DNA of 64,000 bases from Gnetum montanum (GCA_015680685.1 MNCI01025327.1:52150-116149), one strand, 5' to 3'; positions 25,041-35,780 are shown, counted from the stretch's first letter. Translations and numbers: made by a program. Notes: generated by a model from the sequence alone, not told the origin.

Positions 25041-25428
25041 TGTAACGAACCACTTCTCCTTGAGTTTTTGCATTAATGATTATAATAGTCTTTCTATGTG
25101 TTTGTGTGCATCTCTTGTTGTCAAGTTGTGTGTGTGCTTTGTTTGGACTGTGGTGGAAATTGTTGATTAGAATAGTAATAAATTTGTTGACCAAATTTTT
25201 ATATGTATTACAATTAAATGTTTAAATACTTTATGCATAAGAAATATGCTTTAAAATACATGTTGGGAATGTTTTAAAATAATAATAATAATAAATATAT
25301 GGGAAAACAAAATATTTTTTGCTCTATTTCAACAAAGATGCTAAGAAACAAAAGAAAAACAGAGGAAAATAATCTAAGGTGTGCCTCAAGAGCTAAAACA
25401 GGTATGTTAAGATGCAAAAGAATGCTCA
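25041..25428 (+). repeat. 3' LTR of the chromovirus-type element
   Basis: It starts TGTAACGAACC directly after the polypurine tract and ends TGCTCA at the point where similarity to the 5' LTR stops. Confidence 0.85.
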
Positions 25429-25436
25429 TTTAAAAG

Positions 25437-25548
25437 TTGAGCAAGACAAAAAAAAAAAGGGATACAACTAAGCAGGACAAAAAAAAAAGTGATCCACTCC
25501 CTAGCCACACTCCCTGCTGCTGTATCCCTTTTTTTTTTTTTGTTCAAG
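25437..25548. repeat. Inverted repeat with homopolymer arms
   Basis: The left arm (25437-25466: ttgagcaagac, A-run, gggataca) is the imperfect reverse complement of the right arm (25521-25548: tgtatccc, T-run, gttcaag). Between them lies a second A-run followed by gtgatcc. The structure could form a hairpin of about 28 bp per arm. It lies 8 bp past the chromovirus LTR. It could be a small MITE or a duplicated-inverted homopolymer product. Confidence 0.5.
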
Positions 25549-26436
25549 ATTGATCTTTTTAATTCAACAATGTGATATCAATATTCTTAATTGTCTTTAC
25601 ATGACTTTTTTTTTTTTTTTGCCACTTTATTGCTAGTATGCCTAGGGCCCTCATGAAATTGGATTTGTAGTCTTTTTCCAATGAAAGTGATATAGGAAGG
25701 AACAAGCATGTTAATTATGTGGTTTTTTTCATTACACATGCATTGCAAAATATCATTTTTGTAACCAATGGTTTCTTCTAATTGAGATTTTATCTAACAA
25801 AGTGTTGATTTCATTCTAGTGCATTCATGACATGCTAATTGCAACTGATGATGAATTTAGTATGGTTTAAAATGTATTGTGAAAAAAATGCAAGCTATGT
25901 GTGGTTCAATATTATATACCGGATCCTAATGTAAAAATACCATATATATCCTTGAGATAAAGACATTACGCGTTGCAAGACCATAATGGCTTGAATTATC
26001 TTGTCATTAGTTAAATGTTATTACGTGATTTTGTTCATTGTTTTATTGGAATTGGACCTTAATATGAATTACTGTAGTAGAGATTATTCAAAAGGGTTTT
26101 GAAGTGTGCACGTTGAATTAAACATGGCTAAGTTTGTGTATTAAAATGTAGTAAAAGGTTCAAAAATGAATTTTAAATAAGTTCAAATTGCTTTTTATGA
26201 GACAATAGTTCTTGAAAAACTCTCAAAAGGAGTTGGTTCCGCAACCTGACATTATAAAAGTATATCTGGGAGGGTGTTAAAATTGATCTATGATTTTGAA
26301 TTTGGAGGTTTAAGGTTTTTCTAATGATTTGTCAAAAAAGCTGGTGTAATTTTAATATGATTTTGTGTTTGACATTTTATTTTCTGCAATTTGATGGAGA
26401 TAACCCTACTATTTCTAACTCACAGGATGCTCAAAC
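25549..26436. other. AT-rich non-coding DNA upstream of the kinase pseudogene
   Basis: No domain, LTR or repeat was recognised. If the kinase copy was duplicated with its flanks, the proximal part may be former 5' UTR: a CAG acceptor-like end occurs 12 bp before the ATG. Confidence 0.4.
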
Positions 26437-28817
26437 ATGCAGCGGTTTCTTTGCTGTGAGATGAAACTCATGACCAAACAGACAATCCTTATTTAAGTAC
26501 AACAAGGAATTCTCCTAATGGTAAAATCTTTTATTGTAGAGTCACTATGACTTCCAGAGATACCCTATCATCTATTTTTGTATGTCATTCTTGTCACTAT
26601 TTCTGCATCCACATGTCAATGGAGTAAGTATAAAATAAATCAAAATCATGAATCCATTTAGGTTATTTTTGCCACCTTTGACTTTCTGCGGCTGGACAAA
26701 ATGTTGAGAGTTGTAGCTGTAGAAAATGGAACAAATTATTGGCCAAGAGTTCCACTTTCTATCAAATCATTTGACATGGCACTGCAAGAAATATTATGTT
26801 GAAAATCCAAAATAATGTATTCTGTTTGTCACTTTAACTAATTATTGTTTTGTTGCCTTGCGTGAAACTCTGGATTACTAGATTACTTAAGTAAGCTTAT
26901 TTTTTCTTAAACTTTTCTTCTCTATTAAGATAACAACCCAGAGAAAAGGTTGATATAAAATGAAATGAATGATCATCAAGGAACTATGAGAGTATTACAA
27001 ATTCTGAGGGAGCAAATAATGGCCCTCCAGCAAAAGTTCCTCCAATAGAAGCACCTTGCCTCTCCATTGAGGAGCTAAAGGAGGCAACTGATAACTTTGG
27101 AGCAAAGGCCTTGATAGGGGAGAGTTCTTATGCAAGAGTTTATTACGCTGTTCTCAAGAATGGTAATGCAGCTGCAATCAAGAAGCTAGATGCTAGCAGC
27201 CAGCCAGATTCAAACTCTGAGTTCTTGGCTCAGGTATCATATTTTGGAACTCCTTTAAAATAATATAAGTTATATGTGTCTAACTAGAAGTTTTAACTGT
27301 TAAGAAAATCAGGTCTATTATTCCCTCATGCAAATGCAACAAACATGGTAGTTCAAATGGTTTAGGTTTTAAATGTCAATGTTGTAAAATGTTATCTATT
27401 ACTTTCAGACTGCTAATCATCATCTAATTTTTGGTGTCTCGTTAATTACAATGGTACTGCAATTTCATTTGGTGTATCATTGTAATGCAGGTTTCCATGG
27501 TGTCAAGGCTAAAGCATGAGAATGTTGTTGAGTTGGTGGGTTACTGTGTTCGTGTTTTGGCGTATGAGTTTGCAACAATGGGCTCTTTGCATGATGTTTT
27601 ACATGGTAATCATTTTTCCTATTCAAAGGTGATTGGTCTAATATTGACCTAAACTTTCAGTTCGAGTTTAATAAATTTTATATGAAAAGGAGTTCAAGGT
27701 GCACAACCTGGTCCAGTCCTTGATTGGATGCAGAGGGTAAAGATTGCAGTTGGTGCTGCAAAGGGTCTTAAGTATCTTCATGAGAAGGCGCAACCCCATT
27801 TTATACATCGTGATATTAGATCTCGCAGTGTTCTTCTTTTTGATGATTTTAAAACGAAGATTGCTGACTTCAACCTGATCAAGCTCCAGACACGGCTGCA
27901 CGCTTACATTCCACACGTGTTTTAGGAACTTTTGGTTATCATGCACCGGAGTAACTTGCTTCCCTGTAACTTAAAATGACTAGAATTAATTTTGGCAAGC
28001 ATATCCTTTTTGATGTCATGGATCGCTTTGAAAATGTTATACTCTTGCTAGATTATCAAATGTCAAACCTTGAAAATTCTTCTGTTTCTAATTTTTTACG
28101 CTTGATAACTAACATTGAATCTAAACCTGATAACTAACATTGAATCTAAACCTGATTAGGTATGCAATGACTGGCCAGTTGACCCAGAAGAGTGATGTTT
28201 ATAGCTTTGTTGTTGTTCTTCTTGAACTTTTGACTGGTAGGAAGCCTGTTGATCACACAATGCCCCGAGGACAGCAAAGTCTAGTTACGTGGGTAAGACG
28301 GTCGTTTGTTCTTTCTTTTCTTTTAATTTTCCTTTTTCTAGCGCTTTTTCAAATATTTGGATACAGCCAAGTTTGTTATTCAGCGTAACTACATTTTTTA
28401 AATGTGTTCTCTGCAGGCTACCTCTAGATTAAGTGAAGATAAAGTTAAGTAGTGTGTAGATCCCAAACTCAAGGGAGAGTACCCTCCTAAAGCTGTGGCC
28501 AAGGTTAATATCCAGCATTTATGAGAACATTTGTGGTTTTACTTTTTTAATAAACCGAGAAATTCACTTGTTTTTTTAAAGTGTTGCAACATAACACTGA
28601 AGATCTGTGTATTTTTAATAATATGATGGGCAAGAAAGTAAGTTTAGAGTATTTTCTAAGTCGATCTTGATTCATATTGCTGCAGTTAGCAGCAGTAGCC
28701 GCGTTGTGTGTGCAATATGAGGCAGACTTCAGACTTAATATGAGTATTGTTGTGAAAGCACTTCAGCCATTGCTGAATCCAAGGCCTGCAACACCTGCCT
28801 CTGATGTTAATACCTGA
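26437..28817 (+). pseudogene. PTI1-like Ser/Thr protein kinase pseudogene (seven exons, introns kept)
   Basis: Exons read by homology to plant PTI1-like receptor-like cytoplasmic kinases: 26437-26520 (MQRFLCC start), about 26981-27233, 27491-27605, about 27690-27950, 28160-28292, 28417-28503, 28686-28817. Recognisable blocks: [103 protein letters not shown]. Damage: a 1-nt deletion after MQRFLCC (about 26459); glycine-rich loop [11 protein letters not shown] with two glycines replaced; four residues lost between GYCV and RVLAYE; the catalytic-loop Asn of HRDxxxxN is Ser; a frameshift near 27879; Gly-to-Val in [12 protein letters not shown] stop at 28450-28452. Retained introns show it arose from genomic duplication, not retrocopying. 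Intact relatives act downstream of receptor kinases in stress and defence signalling. Confidence 0.9.
28103..28152. repeat. Perfect 25-bp tandem duplication in a pseudogene intron
   Basis: The unit tgataactaacattgaatc plus taaacc occurs at 28103-28127 and 28128-28152, directly before the acceptor of the fifth kinase exon. Confidence 0.85.
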
Positions 28818-29064
28818 TATTTCAATGTGTATGTGTATGATATTTTAGATTCTTGTTTGAAGGGATGCACAATAAATGTTAAACAGTAATACGAGTTATG
28901 AAGAGGATATTTTGAAGCAATTATATTTGAGCTTTATAGGAAGATGAAAATCTGCTTTATGCTGCGTCTTTTTGCTTAATTCTTTGGTCTGGTCTGGACG
29001 AGTTATCCTTTTAATGTAACAGTGAGCTATGGGATTGATTCACTCTTAGTATATTTGTACGATC

Positions 29065-29543
29065 TGTAACAATTGTGGAAACATGCCTCCTACATTGTGA
29101 CAATTGCGAAAACATGTCTCCTACGTAAACATGGAAAGTCCTAAAAACGATTCAACTTTCTAATGTAACAATGTGATAGCTTTGGAAATTTCTATTCATT
29201 GTTATCGGTAATGGTCTCATATTTTTCTAATAAATGGTAACTGGTTCCGGTGCCTTACGGTTTCTTGATGGGAGAACACGGCACCAGGAATCAATTGCAG
29301 TATAGCAGTTCAGGTCCCTTTCACAGTCGCTTACAGTCTGCATACACCATCACCGCAGAGCGCCCATGTGAAAGAAGATCCAGAACATTCATCAATGGCA
29401 TCAATGGCTGGAGGTCAGTTCGATCTTTTTTTCAAATTGATTTGTGCATTTTTGTTTCATGCACATTTGTAGATTAAGAGATTTTTTTTTTACATGCTTC
29501 CGCTTGTGCAATCCGGTTCTCGATGCACGTTAGATTTCTTACA
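29065..29543 (+). repeat. Copia 5' LTR (479 bp)
   Basis: It begins TGTAACAATTG and ends TTCTTACA. It carries a near-tandem repeat at its start (acaattg(t/c)g(g/a)aaacatg(c/t)ctcctac twice) and, near 29395-29413, an ATG-containing segment ending in a GAG|GTCAGT donor-like site. Confidence 0.93.
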
Positions 29544-29545
29544 TT

Positions 29546-29557
29546 TGGTATCGGAGC
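29546..29557 (+). other. Primer-binding site (initiator tRNA-Met type)
   Basis: TGGTATCGGAGC lies two bases after the 5' LTR. It differs by one base from TGGTATCAGAGC, the usual Copia complement to initiator tRNA-Met. Confidence 0.85.
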
Positions 29558-30070
29558 AATAGATCTCCGCCTTGATGCCTGTTGCCATTCCCTTCCATAG
29601 AGTTGCCACGACTTTTCTCTTCTAAATTCGTTGCTTCTGAACAGCAGTGCATAAATGTACAGTGTAAATTTGTTATTTCTACGCTAAAATAGCCTGTAAA
29701 TCGTTACGTTGTACTTTTCATGATAAAATGCGTAGTTGAAGATGCCTGTTCCCATTCCTTCGTCCAAAGAACTGAAGGAGAGCTTCAACCGTTAGTTTTG
29801 CTCTTGCTCTGTTCGGTCTGCACTCTAAAAAGCAATGATATAAATATCCGCTTGTCATTGTGTAATCGGATGGTTCGGATCTTCGGATCAGAGCTGTTTT
29901 TCTGGATTATGAAATTGACATGACACAAAATGCAAACTCTGTAAAATCGTTGTTTCTGTACAGTAGTCCAAAAATTGACCGTTTAGATTCGTTGTTTGTA
30001 AGCTGGAATAGCTCTTCAATCTTTACATTTTACTTTGCAAAATAAAATGCGTAGAAGATTCTCATTTTCA

Positions 30071-30120
30071 TTATTTGCTTCAAAGATAGGGTGAATTATT
30101 TGCTTCAAAGATAGGGTGAA
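30071..30120. repeat. Perfect 25-bp tandem duplication in the Copia leader
   Basis: The unit ttatttgcttcaaagatagg plus gtgaa occurs at 30071-30095 and 30096-30120 without a mismatch. Confidence 0.9.
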
Positions 30121-30588
30121 GAGCTGCAACGATTTTTCTCTTCTGTATTCGTTGTTTGTGTACGCAGTCCATAGCAGGAGGGTTCTGTTGATTTTAGGAA
30201 AGTTCTTTCTCCATTCTCACATATGTGAGCAGCGTTTGATATGGAATAGGATCTCATTTGTTTCGCTTCATTGCAGAAACATGCGGCTTTTAACACATGT
30301 TTCGGTACATATGTACCTGTTAAAAACTGTGCAGGGTTTTTTTTTTTTTTTTCCTCAGAATTCCTTTCATCGTTTGCGAAATCGATTTATCGTATTGTTC
30401 CTTCTTGCAAAGTAAGGATCGCGTTTCGTTTTTTTAGTTCGAGGTTGAACTTAGAGAAGACATATTTCATATTATTCCAGTTTTGTTGACTGAATTTGAT
30501 GTGTTCTAGATCATTTTGAATCCTGTCCTAGCGATTATCTCTTGTGCTCGTGGATTTTGGATCGAACTCCGATGTTGATTATTAAACG

Positions 30589-30752
30589 TTTAAAATTATC
30601 TGGAATGCGAACTATCTTGATTTCGTATGTAGATTCCCTTCCTGTCGCATTGGATCACCATGGATCCGAGTTTAAAATTATCTGGAATGCGAACTATCTT
30701 GATTTCGTATGTAGATTCCCTTCCTATCGCATTGGATCACCATGGATCCGAG
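30589..30752. repeat. 82-bp tandem duplication in the Copia leader
   Basis: Units 30589-30670 and 30671-30752 differ at one position (cctgtcgc against cctatcgc). Each ends with the BamHI-type palindrome region catggatccgag. Confidence 0.92.
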
Positions 30753-31431
30753 TATCCGACTTTGGTCGTGTACGGCTGAATTCGTACAAATAATGTTATT
30801 GTGAAGGGGCTTGATGCTCCGTTTCTGTAATTTTTGGTCTAGGCATGGAAAGATCGATCTATCTTTTGGTTTCACTATTTTGCACCACGGATTGTGTGTT
30901 GATTGAGCTTCATATGAGAAGTTGCTTCGGGTCTATTTTTGATTCTCACATACCATAAAGATGTATAATGCTTGCTTAGAATTTAATTGCATTTTGTCAA
31001 TATTGATTTTGATGCATAATGTAATCGTATGCCTCATTTACTGGTGATCCTTATAATTTGTATAGTCATAGAGTGGCCACAGCATCTTTGATTATACAAA
31101 ATTATAAATTAAGAATTTTGGATCACATAAGTAATTGTGATTAATTACATGTAATATATAGACTTTATCCTACAGGAATTTCTATTATATTTAATGTGGT
31201 CAATCAGGATGAAATGTTGAATTATTTTTCTTAATTTGCCCACAGGGATTAAGAAAAGGAATATAGTTTAATAGCTTCATCATAAGGATATATGAGTCTG
31301 TTTGAATTAAAATTTAGCCCACAGGCAATTTTATGTCATGTGATTCATATTTTTGCATGTTTACATTGGTACACATGTCCTACAGTTTATAGCCTAAAAT
31401 TTAGTGACATAAGCATGTTTATTTTGCAGCT

Positions 31432-34400
31432 ATGCAACCTGTAAATTACTCTGACTTTAAATGTGACATTCCTGAATTGATGGGTGATAATTACAAGGTG
31501 TGGAAGGAGAGAATTCTCCTTCATTTAGGATGGATGGACATTGATTATGCTATCCGTAAGGATGAACCACCTGCGGTTAATGCAACCAGCCATCCAGATG
31601 ATATTGGTCTTTATGATAAATGGGAGCGATCTAATCGTCTCTACGTAATGTTCATAAAAACCAAGATCTCGGCTGGTATACGTGGATCATTGGAACAGTA
31701 TAACAATGTGCGCGCTTTGTTAAAAGCTATTGATGAACAATTTGAAACATCAGACAAAGCGTTGGCCAGCACCTTGATAATGAAGTTCTCATCCATGAAG
31801 CTCACTGGAATTGGTGGTGTGCGTGAGCACATCATGCACATGAGGGACATAGCGGCTCAACTAAAAACACTTGAGGTTGAGATGTCTGAATCTTTCCTTG
31901 TGCACTACATCCTAAACACGCTCCCACCGCAGTATGGACCCTTTAAGATTTCTTACAACACACATAAGGACAAATGGTCAATTAATGAATTGATGACCAT
32001 GTGTGTGCAAGAAGAGGGTAGACTTGCCATGGAAGCGAAGGAAAGTGTGCATCTGGCCATGCAAGGAAAGAATACAAAACAAGTCAACACTAAAGGGAAG
32101 GGAAAAATCCCTCCACAAGCTGATATCAAGAAGGAATCTAGATGCTTTTTCTGTAAAAAGAAAGGGCACATAAAGAAAGATTGCCTTAAACATCAGAGAT
32201 GGCTTGAAAAGAAAGGTACTCAATCCTCATTTGTTTGTTTTGAATCTAATATGGTTGATGTTAGTCATAACACATGGTGGATTGACTCCGGTTCTACAAT
32301 CCATGTTACTAATTCCTTGCAGGGATTAGCAAACCTAAGGAAGCCAGTAGGAAGTGAGTCATGCATCTATTCGGGCAACAAGATGCGCTCACATGTGGAA
32401 GCGATTGGCACATGCAAATTAGTTTTAAGTAGTGGTTTTGTTTTGGATTTGGAAAGGACATTTTACATTCCTTGTTTTTCAAGGAATTTAATTTCTGTAT
32501 CAAGGCTTGTATCATTGGGATTTTCCTTTAACTTTTCAGATACTATGTTCAGTGTATCTTATAGATCTGAAATAGTTGGAAATGGTACATTAACAGATGG
32601 TCTTTTTCAACTTAATTTACAAAACGACACTTCTTACACTTCTATGCATGTTCATGCTGGCATTAAGCGATGTGTTATGAATGAGGAATCCTCTATGTTA
32701 TGGCATCGTAGATTAGGCCATATCTCCATTGAGAGAATCAAGCGCTTGGTAACTGATGGAGTACTTAGTACTCTTGATTTTACTGACTTTGACACTTGTG
32801 TAAACTGCATAAAGGGAAAGCAGACCAATGTGTCAAAGAAAGGTGCCAAGAGGAGTTCTGCCATATTAGAAATCATACATACGGATATTTGTAGTCCAGA
32901 TATGGATGCATATGATCAACGGTATTTCATTACCTTTATTGATGACTACTCACGATACATGTATCTCTACTTGCTTCATCACAAAAATGAAGCTTTAGAT
33001 GCCTTTAAGGTATTTAAGGCTGAAGTAGAGAAACAATGCGGTAAGCAAATAAAGATAGTGAGGTCTGATAGAGGTGGTGAATACTATGGTAGATACACTG
33101 ATGATGGACAAGCACCTGGTCCCTTTGCTAAGTTTCTTCAAGAGCATGGGATTGTTGCCCAATACACTATGCCTGGTTCTCCGGACCAAAATGGTGTGGC
33201 AGAAAGAAGAAACCGAACATTATTGGACATGGTGCGGAGTATGCTTAGCAGCTCCAAGCTTCCTAAGTCTTTGTGGAATGAAGCCCTTAAGACGGCAGTG
33301 TATATATTAAACCGAGTTCCAACCAAGGCTGTCTCTAAGACACCATTTGAATTGTGGAAAGGTTGGAAACCGAGTTTGCGACATATACGCATTTGGGGAT
33401 GCCCGTCTGAGGTAAGAGTCTATAATCCACAAGAGAAGAAGCTAGACCCTAGGACCATAAGTGGGTATTTCGTTGGATATGCCGAACGGTCTAAGGGATA
33501 CAGATTTTATTGTCCATCACATACTACTAGGTTTGTGGAATCAAGGAATGCTAAATTTCTTGAGAATGACTTGATTAGTGGGAGTCATCATTCCTGGAAC
33601 GAAATTCCAGCGACTGATCATGCGGATGCTCAACCCTCTACTTCAAGTACTCGATTGATTGTTGTACACAACACGCCTACAGTACAAATACGTGATGTAC
33701 ATCCACCAGTCGTTGAAGTTCCACAAACTGCTGGTCAAGACATAGTAGATCCAGCTGAACAACAGATACCAGTTCCTGTTGAACAGCCCGTTGATCATCT
33801 TGCCCCTCAGGAGCCTGATGAACCAACATTAAGACGATCTACTAGAATAAAGCGATCAGCGATTCCTAGTGACTATATAGTGTATCTACAGGAATCTGAC
33901 TACAACATAGGAGCCGAAAATGATCCTGACACGTTTTCACAAGCCATGAGTTGTAAGGAATCCGACTTATGGTATGATGCCATGAAAGATGAGATGAACT
34001 CTATGTCCACTAATGGAGTCTGGGATCTTGTCAAGTTGCCCAATGGTGTTAAAGCCATAGGATCCAAATGGGTCTTCAAGACTAAAAGAGACTCCTTGGG
34101 CAACATTGAAAGATATAAGGCTAGACTTGTTGCCAAAGGGTTCACTCAGCAGGAGGGAATAGATTACATGGAGACCTTTTCTCCTGTATCTAAGAAGGAC
34201 TCCCTTCGTGTGATCATGGCATTGGTAGCTCACTTTGATTTTGAACTACATCAAATGGATGTGAAAACAACATTCCTTAATGGTGATCTAGAGGAAGAGG
34301 TTTATATGAAACAACCTGAAGGATTCTCCTCTAATGATGGTGAGCAATTGGTATGCAAGCTTAAGAAGTCTATATATGGCTTGAAACAGGCCTCCCGTCA

Positions 34401-35493
34401 GTGGTATTTGAAATTCCATGATGTCATCACTTCATTTGGCTTTGAAGAAAACATCATGGATCAATGCATATACCAGAAGGTCAGTGGGAGTAAAATCTGT
34501 TTTCTTGTCCTCTATGTGGATGATATCCTTCTTGCAACCAATGATCATGGATTTTTATATGCGGTGAAACAATTTCTCTCTAAGAATTTTGACATGAAGG
34601 ATATGGGTGAGGCATCTTATGTCCTTGGCATTAAGATCCATAGGGATAGATCTAGATATATTCTGGGTCTATCGCAGGAAACCTATATTAATAAAGTTCT
34701 AGAGAGGTTTCGGATGAAAGATTGTTCACCAAGTATTGCACCCATTGTAAAGGGTGACAGGTTCAATTTGAACCAGTGCCCTATGAATGATTTAGAGAAA
34801 AGTCACATGAGCAACATTCCATATGCTTCAGCTGTTGGAAGCCTTATGTATGCTCAGGTCTGCACACGACCTGACATTGCATTTGCTGTGGGGATGTTGG
34901 GCCGATATCAGAGTAATCCAGGTATCGACCACTGGAAGGCTGCAAAGAAAGTCATGAGGTACCTTCAAGGTACAAAGGATTACATGCTTATGTATCGACG
35001 AACTGACCATTTGGAGGTGATTGGCTACTCCGATTCAGACTTTGCTGGCTGCGTTGATTCCAGGAAATCAACATCAGGTTATGTTTTTATGCTAGCTGGA
35101 GGAGCCATCTCCTGGAGGAGTGGAAAGCAAACCTTGGTTGCTACTTCCACAATGGAGGCAGAGTTCGTTTCTTGTTTTGAGGCTACTTCACATGGTGTAT
35201 GGTTAAAGAGTTTCATATCAGGGCTTAGAATTCTGGATTCAATATCTAGGCCATTACAGATATTTTGTGACAATTCAGCTGCTGTCTTTATGGCTAAGAA
35301 TAATAAGAGTGGCAGTCGAAATAAACACGTCGACATAAAGTACTTAGCCATAAGGGATCGCATTAAAGAAAATAAAGTGGTCATAGATCATATCAGCACT
35401 GAATTAATGCTAGCTGATCCTTTGACCAAAGGAATGCCACCACGGTCATTCAAGGATCATGTCACTCGGATGGGACTTGGTTCCATGATGTAA
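31432..35493 (+). CDS. Copia gag-pol polyprotein, intact 1353 residues
   Basis: A single frame encodes all proteins for reverse transcription and integration. Gag about 1-235; zinc knuckle CFFCKKKGHIKKDC (238-251); protease with D-S-G-S-T (Asp 285); integrase zinc-binding H425-x4-H...C456-x2-C459; integrase catalytic D485, D546 (SDRGGEY) and E591 (NGVAERRN); RT from about 860 with LVAKGFTQ, catalytic D943 (QMDVKTTFLNG) and YVDD 1028-1031; RNase H from about 1195 (GYSDSDFAGC, TSTMEAEFVS, CDNSAAVF) to the end. The order protease-integrase-RT-RNase H defines Ty1/Copia. All catalytic residues I can place are present and there is no internal stop. The start ATG at 31432 is two bases after a splice-acceptor-like CAG, so the true N-terminus may lie in the LTR. 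The polyprotein type is commonly annotated in plants as Retrovirus-related Pol polyprotein from transposon TNT 1-94. Confidence 0.95.
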   Translation: MQPVNYSDFKCDIPELMGDNYKVWKERILLHLGWMDIDYAIRKDEPPAVNATSHPDDIGLYDKWERSNRLYVMFIKTKISAGIRGSLEQYNNVRALLKAIDEQFETSDKALASTLIMKFSSMKLTGIGGVREHIMHMRDIAAQLKTLEVEMSESFLVHYILNTLPPQYGPFKISYNTHKDKWSINELMTMCVQEEGRLAMEAKESVHLAMQGKNTKQVNTKGKGKIPPQADIKKESRCFFCKKKGHIKKDCLKHQRWLEKKGTQSSFVCFESNMVDVSHNTWWIDSGSTIHVTNSLQGLANLRKPVGSESCIYSGNKMRSHVEAIGTCKLVLSSGFVLDLERTFYIPCFSRNLISVSRLVSLGFSFNFSDTMFSVSYRSEIVGNGTLTDGLFQLNLQNDTSYTSMHVHAGIKRCVMNEESSMLWHRRLGHISIERIKRLVTDGVLSTLDFTDFDTCVNCIKGKQTNVSKKGAKRSSAILEIIHTDICSPDMDAYDQRYFITFIDDYSRYMYLYLLHHKNEALDAFKVFKAEVEKQCGKQIKIVRSDRGGEYYGRYTDDGQAPGPFAKFLQEHGIVAQYTMPGSPDQNGVAERRNRTLLDMVRSMLSSSKLPKSLWNEALKTAVYILNRVPTKAVSKTPFELWKGWKPSLRHIRIWGCPSEVRVYNPQEKKLDPRTISGYFVGYAERSKGYRFYCPSHTTRFVESRNAKFLENDLISGSHHSWNEIPATDHADAQPSTSSTRLIVVHNTPTVQIRDVHPPVVEVPQTAGQDIVDPAEQQIPVPVEQPVDHLAPQEPDEPTLRRSTRIKRSAIPSDYIVYLQESDYNIGAENDPDTFSQAMSCKESDLWYDAMKDEMNSMSTNGVWDLVKLPNGVKAIGSKWVFKTKRDSLGNIERYKARLVAKGFTQQEGIDYMETFSPVSKKDSLRVIMALVAHFDFELHQMDVKTTFLNGDLEEEVYMKQPEGFSSNDGEQLVCKLKKSIYGLKQASRQWYLKFHDVITSFGFEENIMDQCIYQKVSGSKICFLVLYVDDILLATNDHGFLYAVKQFLSKNFDMKDMGEASYVLGIKIHRDRSRYILGLSQETYINKVLERFRMKDCSPSIAPIVKGDRFNLNQCPMNDLEKSHMSNIPYASAVGSLMYAQVCTRPDIAFAVGMLGRYQSNPGIDHWKAAKKVMRYLQGTKDYMLMYRRTDHLEVIGYSDSDFAGCVDSRKSTSGYVFMLAGGAISWRSGKQTLVATSTMEAEFVSCFEATSHGVWLKSFISGLRILDSISRPLQIFCDNSAAVFMAKNNKSGSRNKHVDIKYLAIRDRIKENKVVIDHISTELMLADPLTKGMPPRSFKDHVTRMGLGSMM

Positions 35494-35780
35494 TATGTTG
35501 TACAACATTACAGTGTTAATGAAACTCTATTCAGTTGTGTGTTTTCTCATACAGTTGCGCATAAAGTCATTAGAGAACACACACATAAGGTTGGACCGCG
35601 AATAAACATTGGGTTTGTTCATACAGTTATAGTTACCATATAAAGGAATTAACTTTGAGAAATAATACATTGTAATACATGGAAGATACTACTCGCATTA
35701 AGAGGAACTATCGCCATGATTCATGTATTTGTTTCTTGAAAGTTGGATATTAGAATAAATATGGAGACCAAGTGGGAGAT

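Larger units (their letters stand above)
20420..25428 (+). mobile_element. Ty3/Gypsy chromovirus-type element with both LTRs, coding region decayed
   Basis: LTRs 20420-20801 and 25041-25428 flank a 4.2-kb internal region in the order gag, zinc knuckle, protease, RT, RNase H, integrase and a short chromodomain-like tail. A polypurine tract AAGGGGAGGGGGA ends at 25040. I could not identify a primer site after the 5' LTR, nor matching target duplications (flanks aatgat and ttaaaa), so the ends may have been altered. The left LTR abuts the relic LTR of the minus-strand Gypsy. Confidence 0.87.
29414..31429 (+). other. Probable leader intron of the Copia element
   Basis: A donor-like GGAG|GTCAGT lies in the 5' LTR (GT at 29414-29415), and a pyrimidine-rich acceptor TTTATTTTGCAG ends at 31429, two bases before the gag ATG. 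Splicing would join ATGGCATCAATGGCTGGAG (29395-29413) to CT-ATG-CAA, giving an in-frame N-terminal extension MASMAGA ahead of MQPVNYSD. Inference from splice consensus and frame only; the same donor is present in the 3' LTR. Confidence 0.5.

Noticed and set aside
27728-27925. Open frame with [17 protein letters not shown] kinase motif
   Set aside because: It is a single exon of the PTI1-like pseudogene; the frame breaks at about 27879, the catalytic-loop Asn is lost, and a stop lies in a later exon.
29250-29477. 75-codon frame, repeated at 35966-36193
   Set aside because: Both lie in the two LTRs of one Copia element; their similarity reflects LTR identity, not a gene pair.
30542-30793. 83-codon frame with an internal repeated peptide
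   Set aside because: It is a by-product of the 82-bp tandem duplication in the Copia leader.
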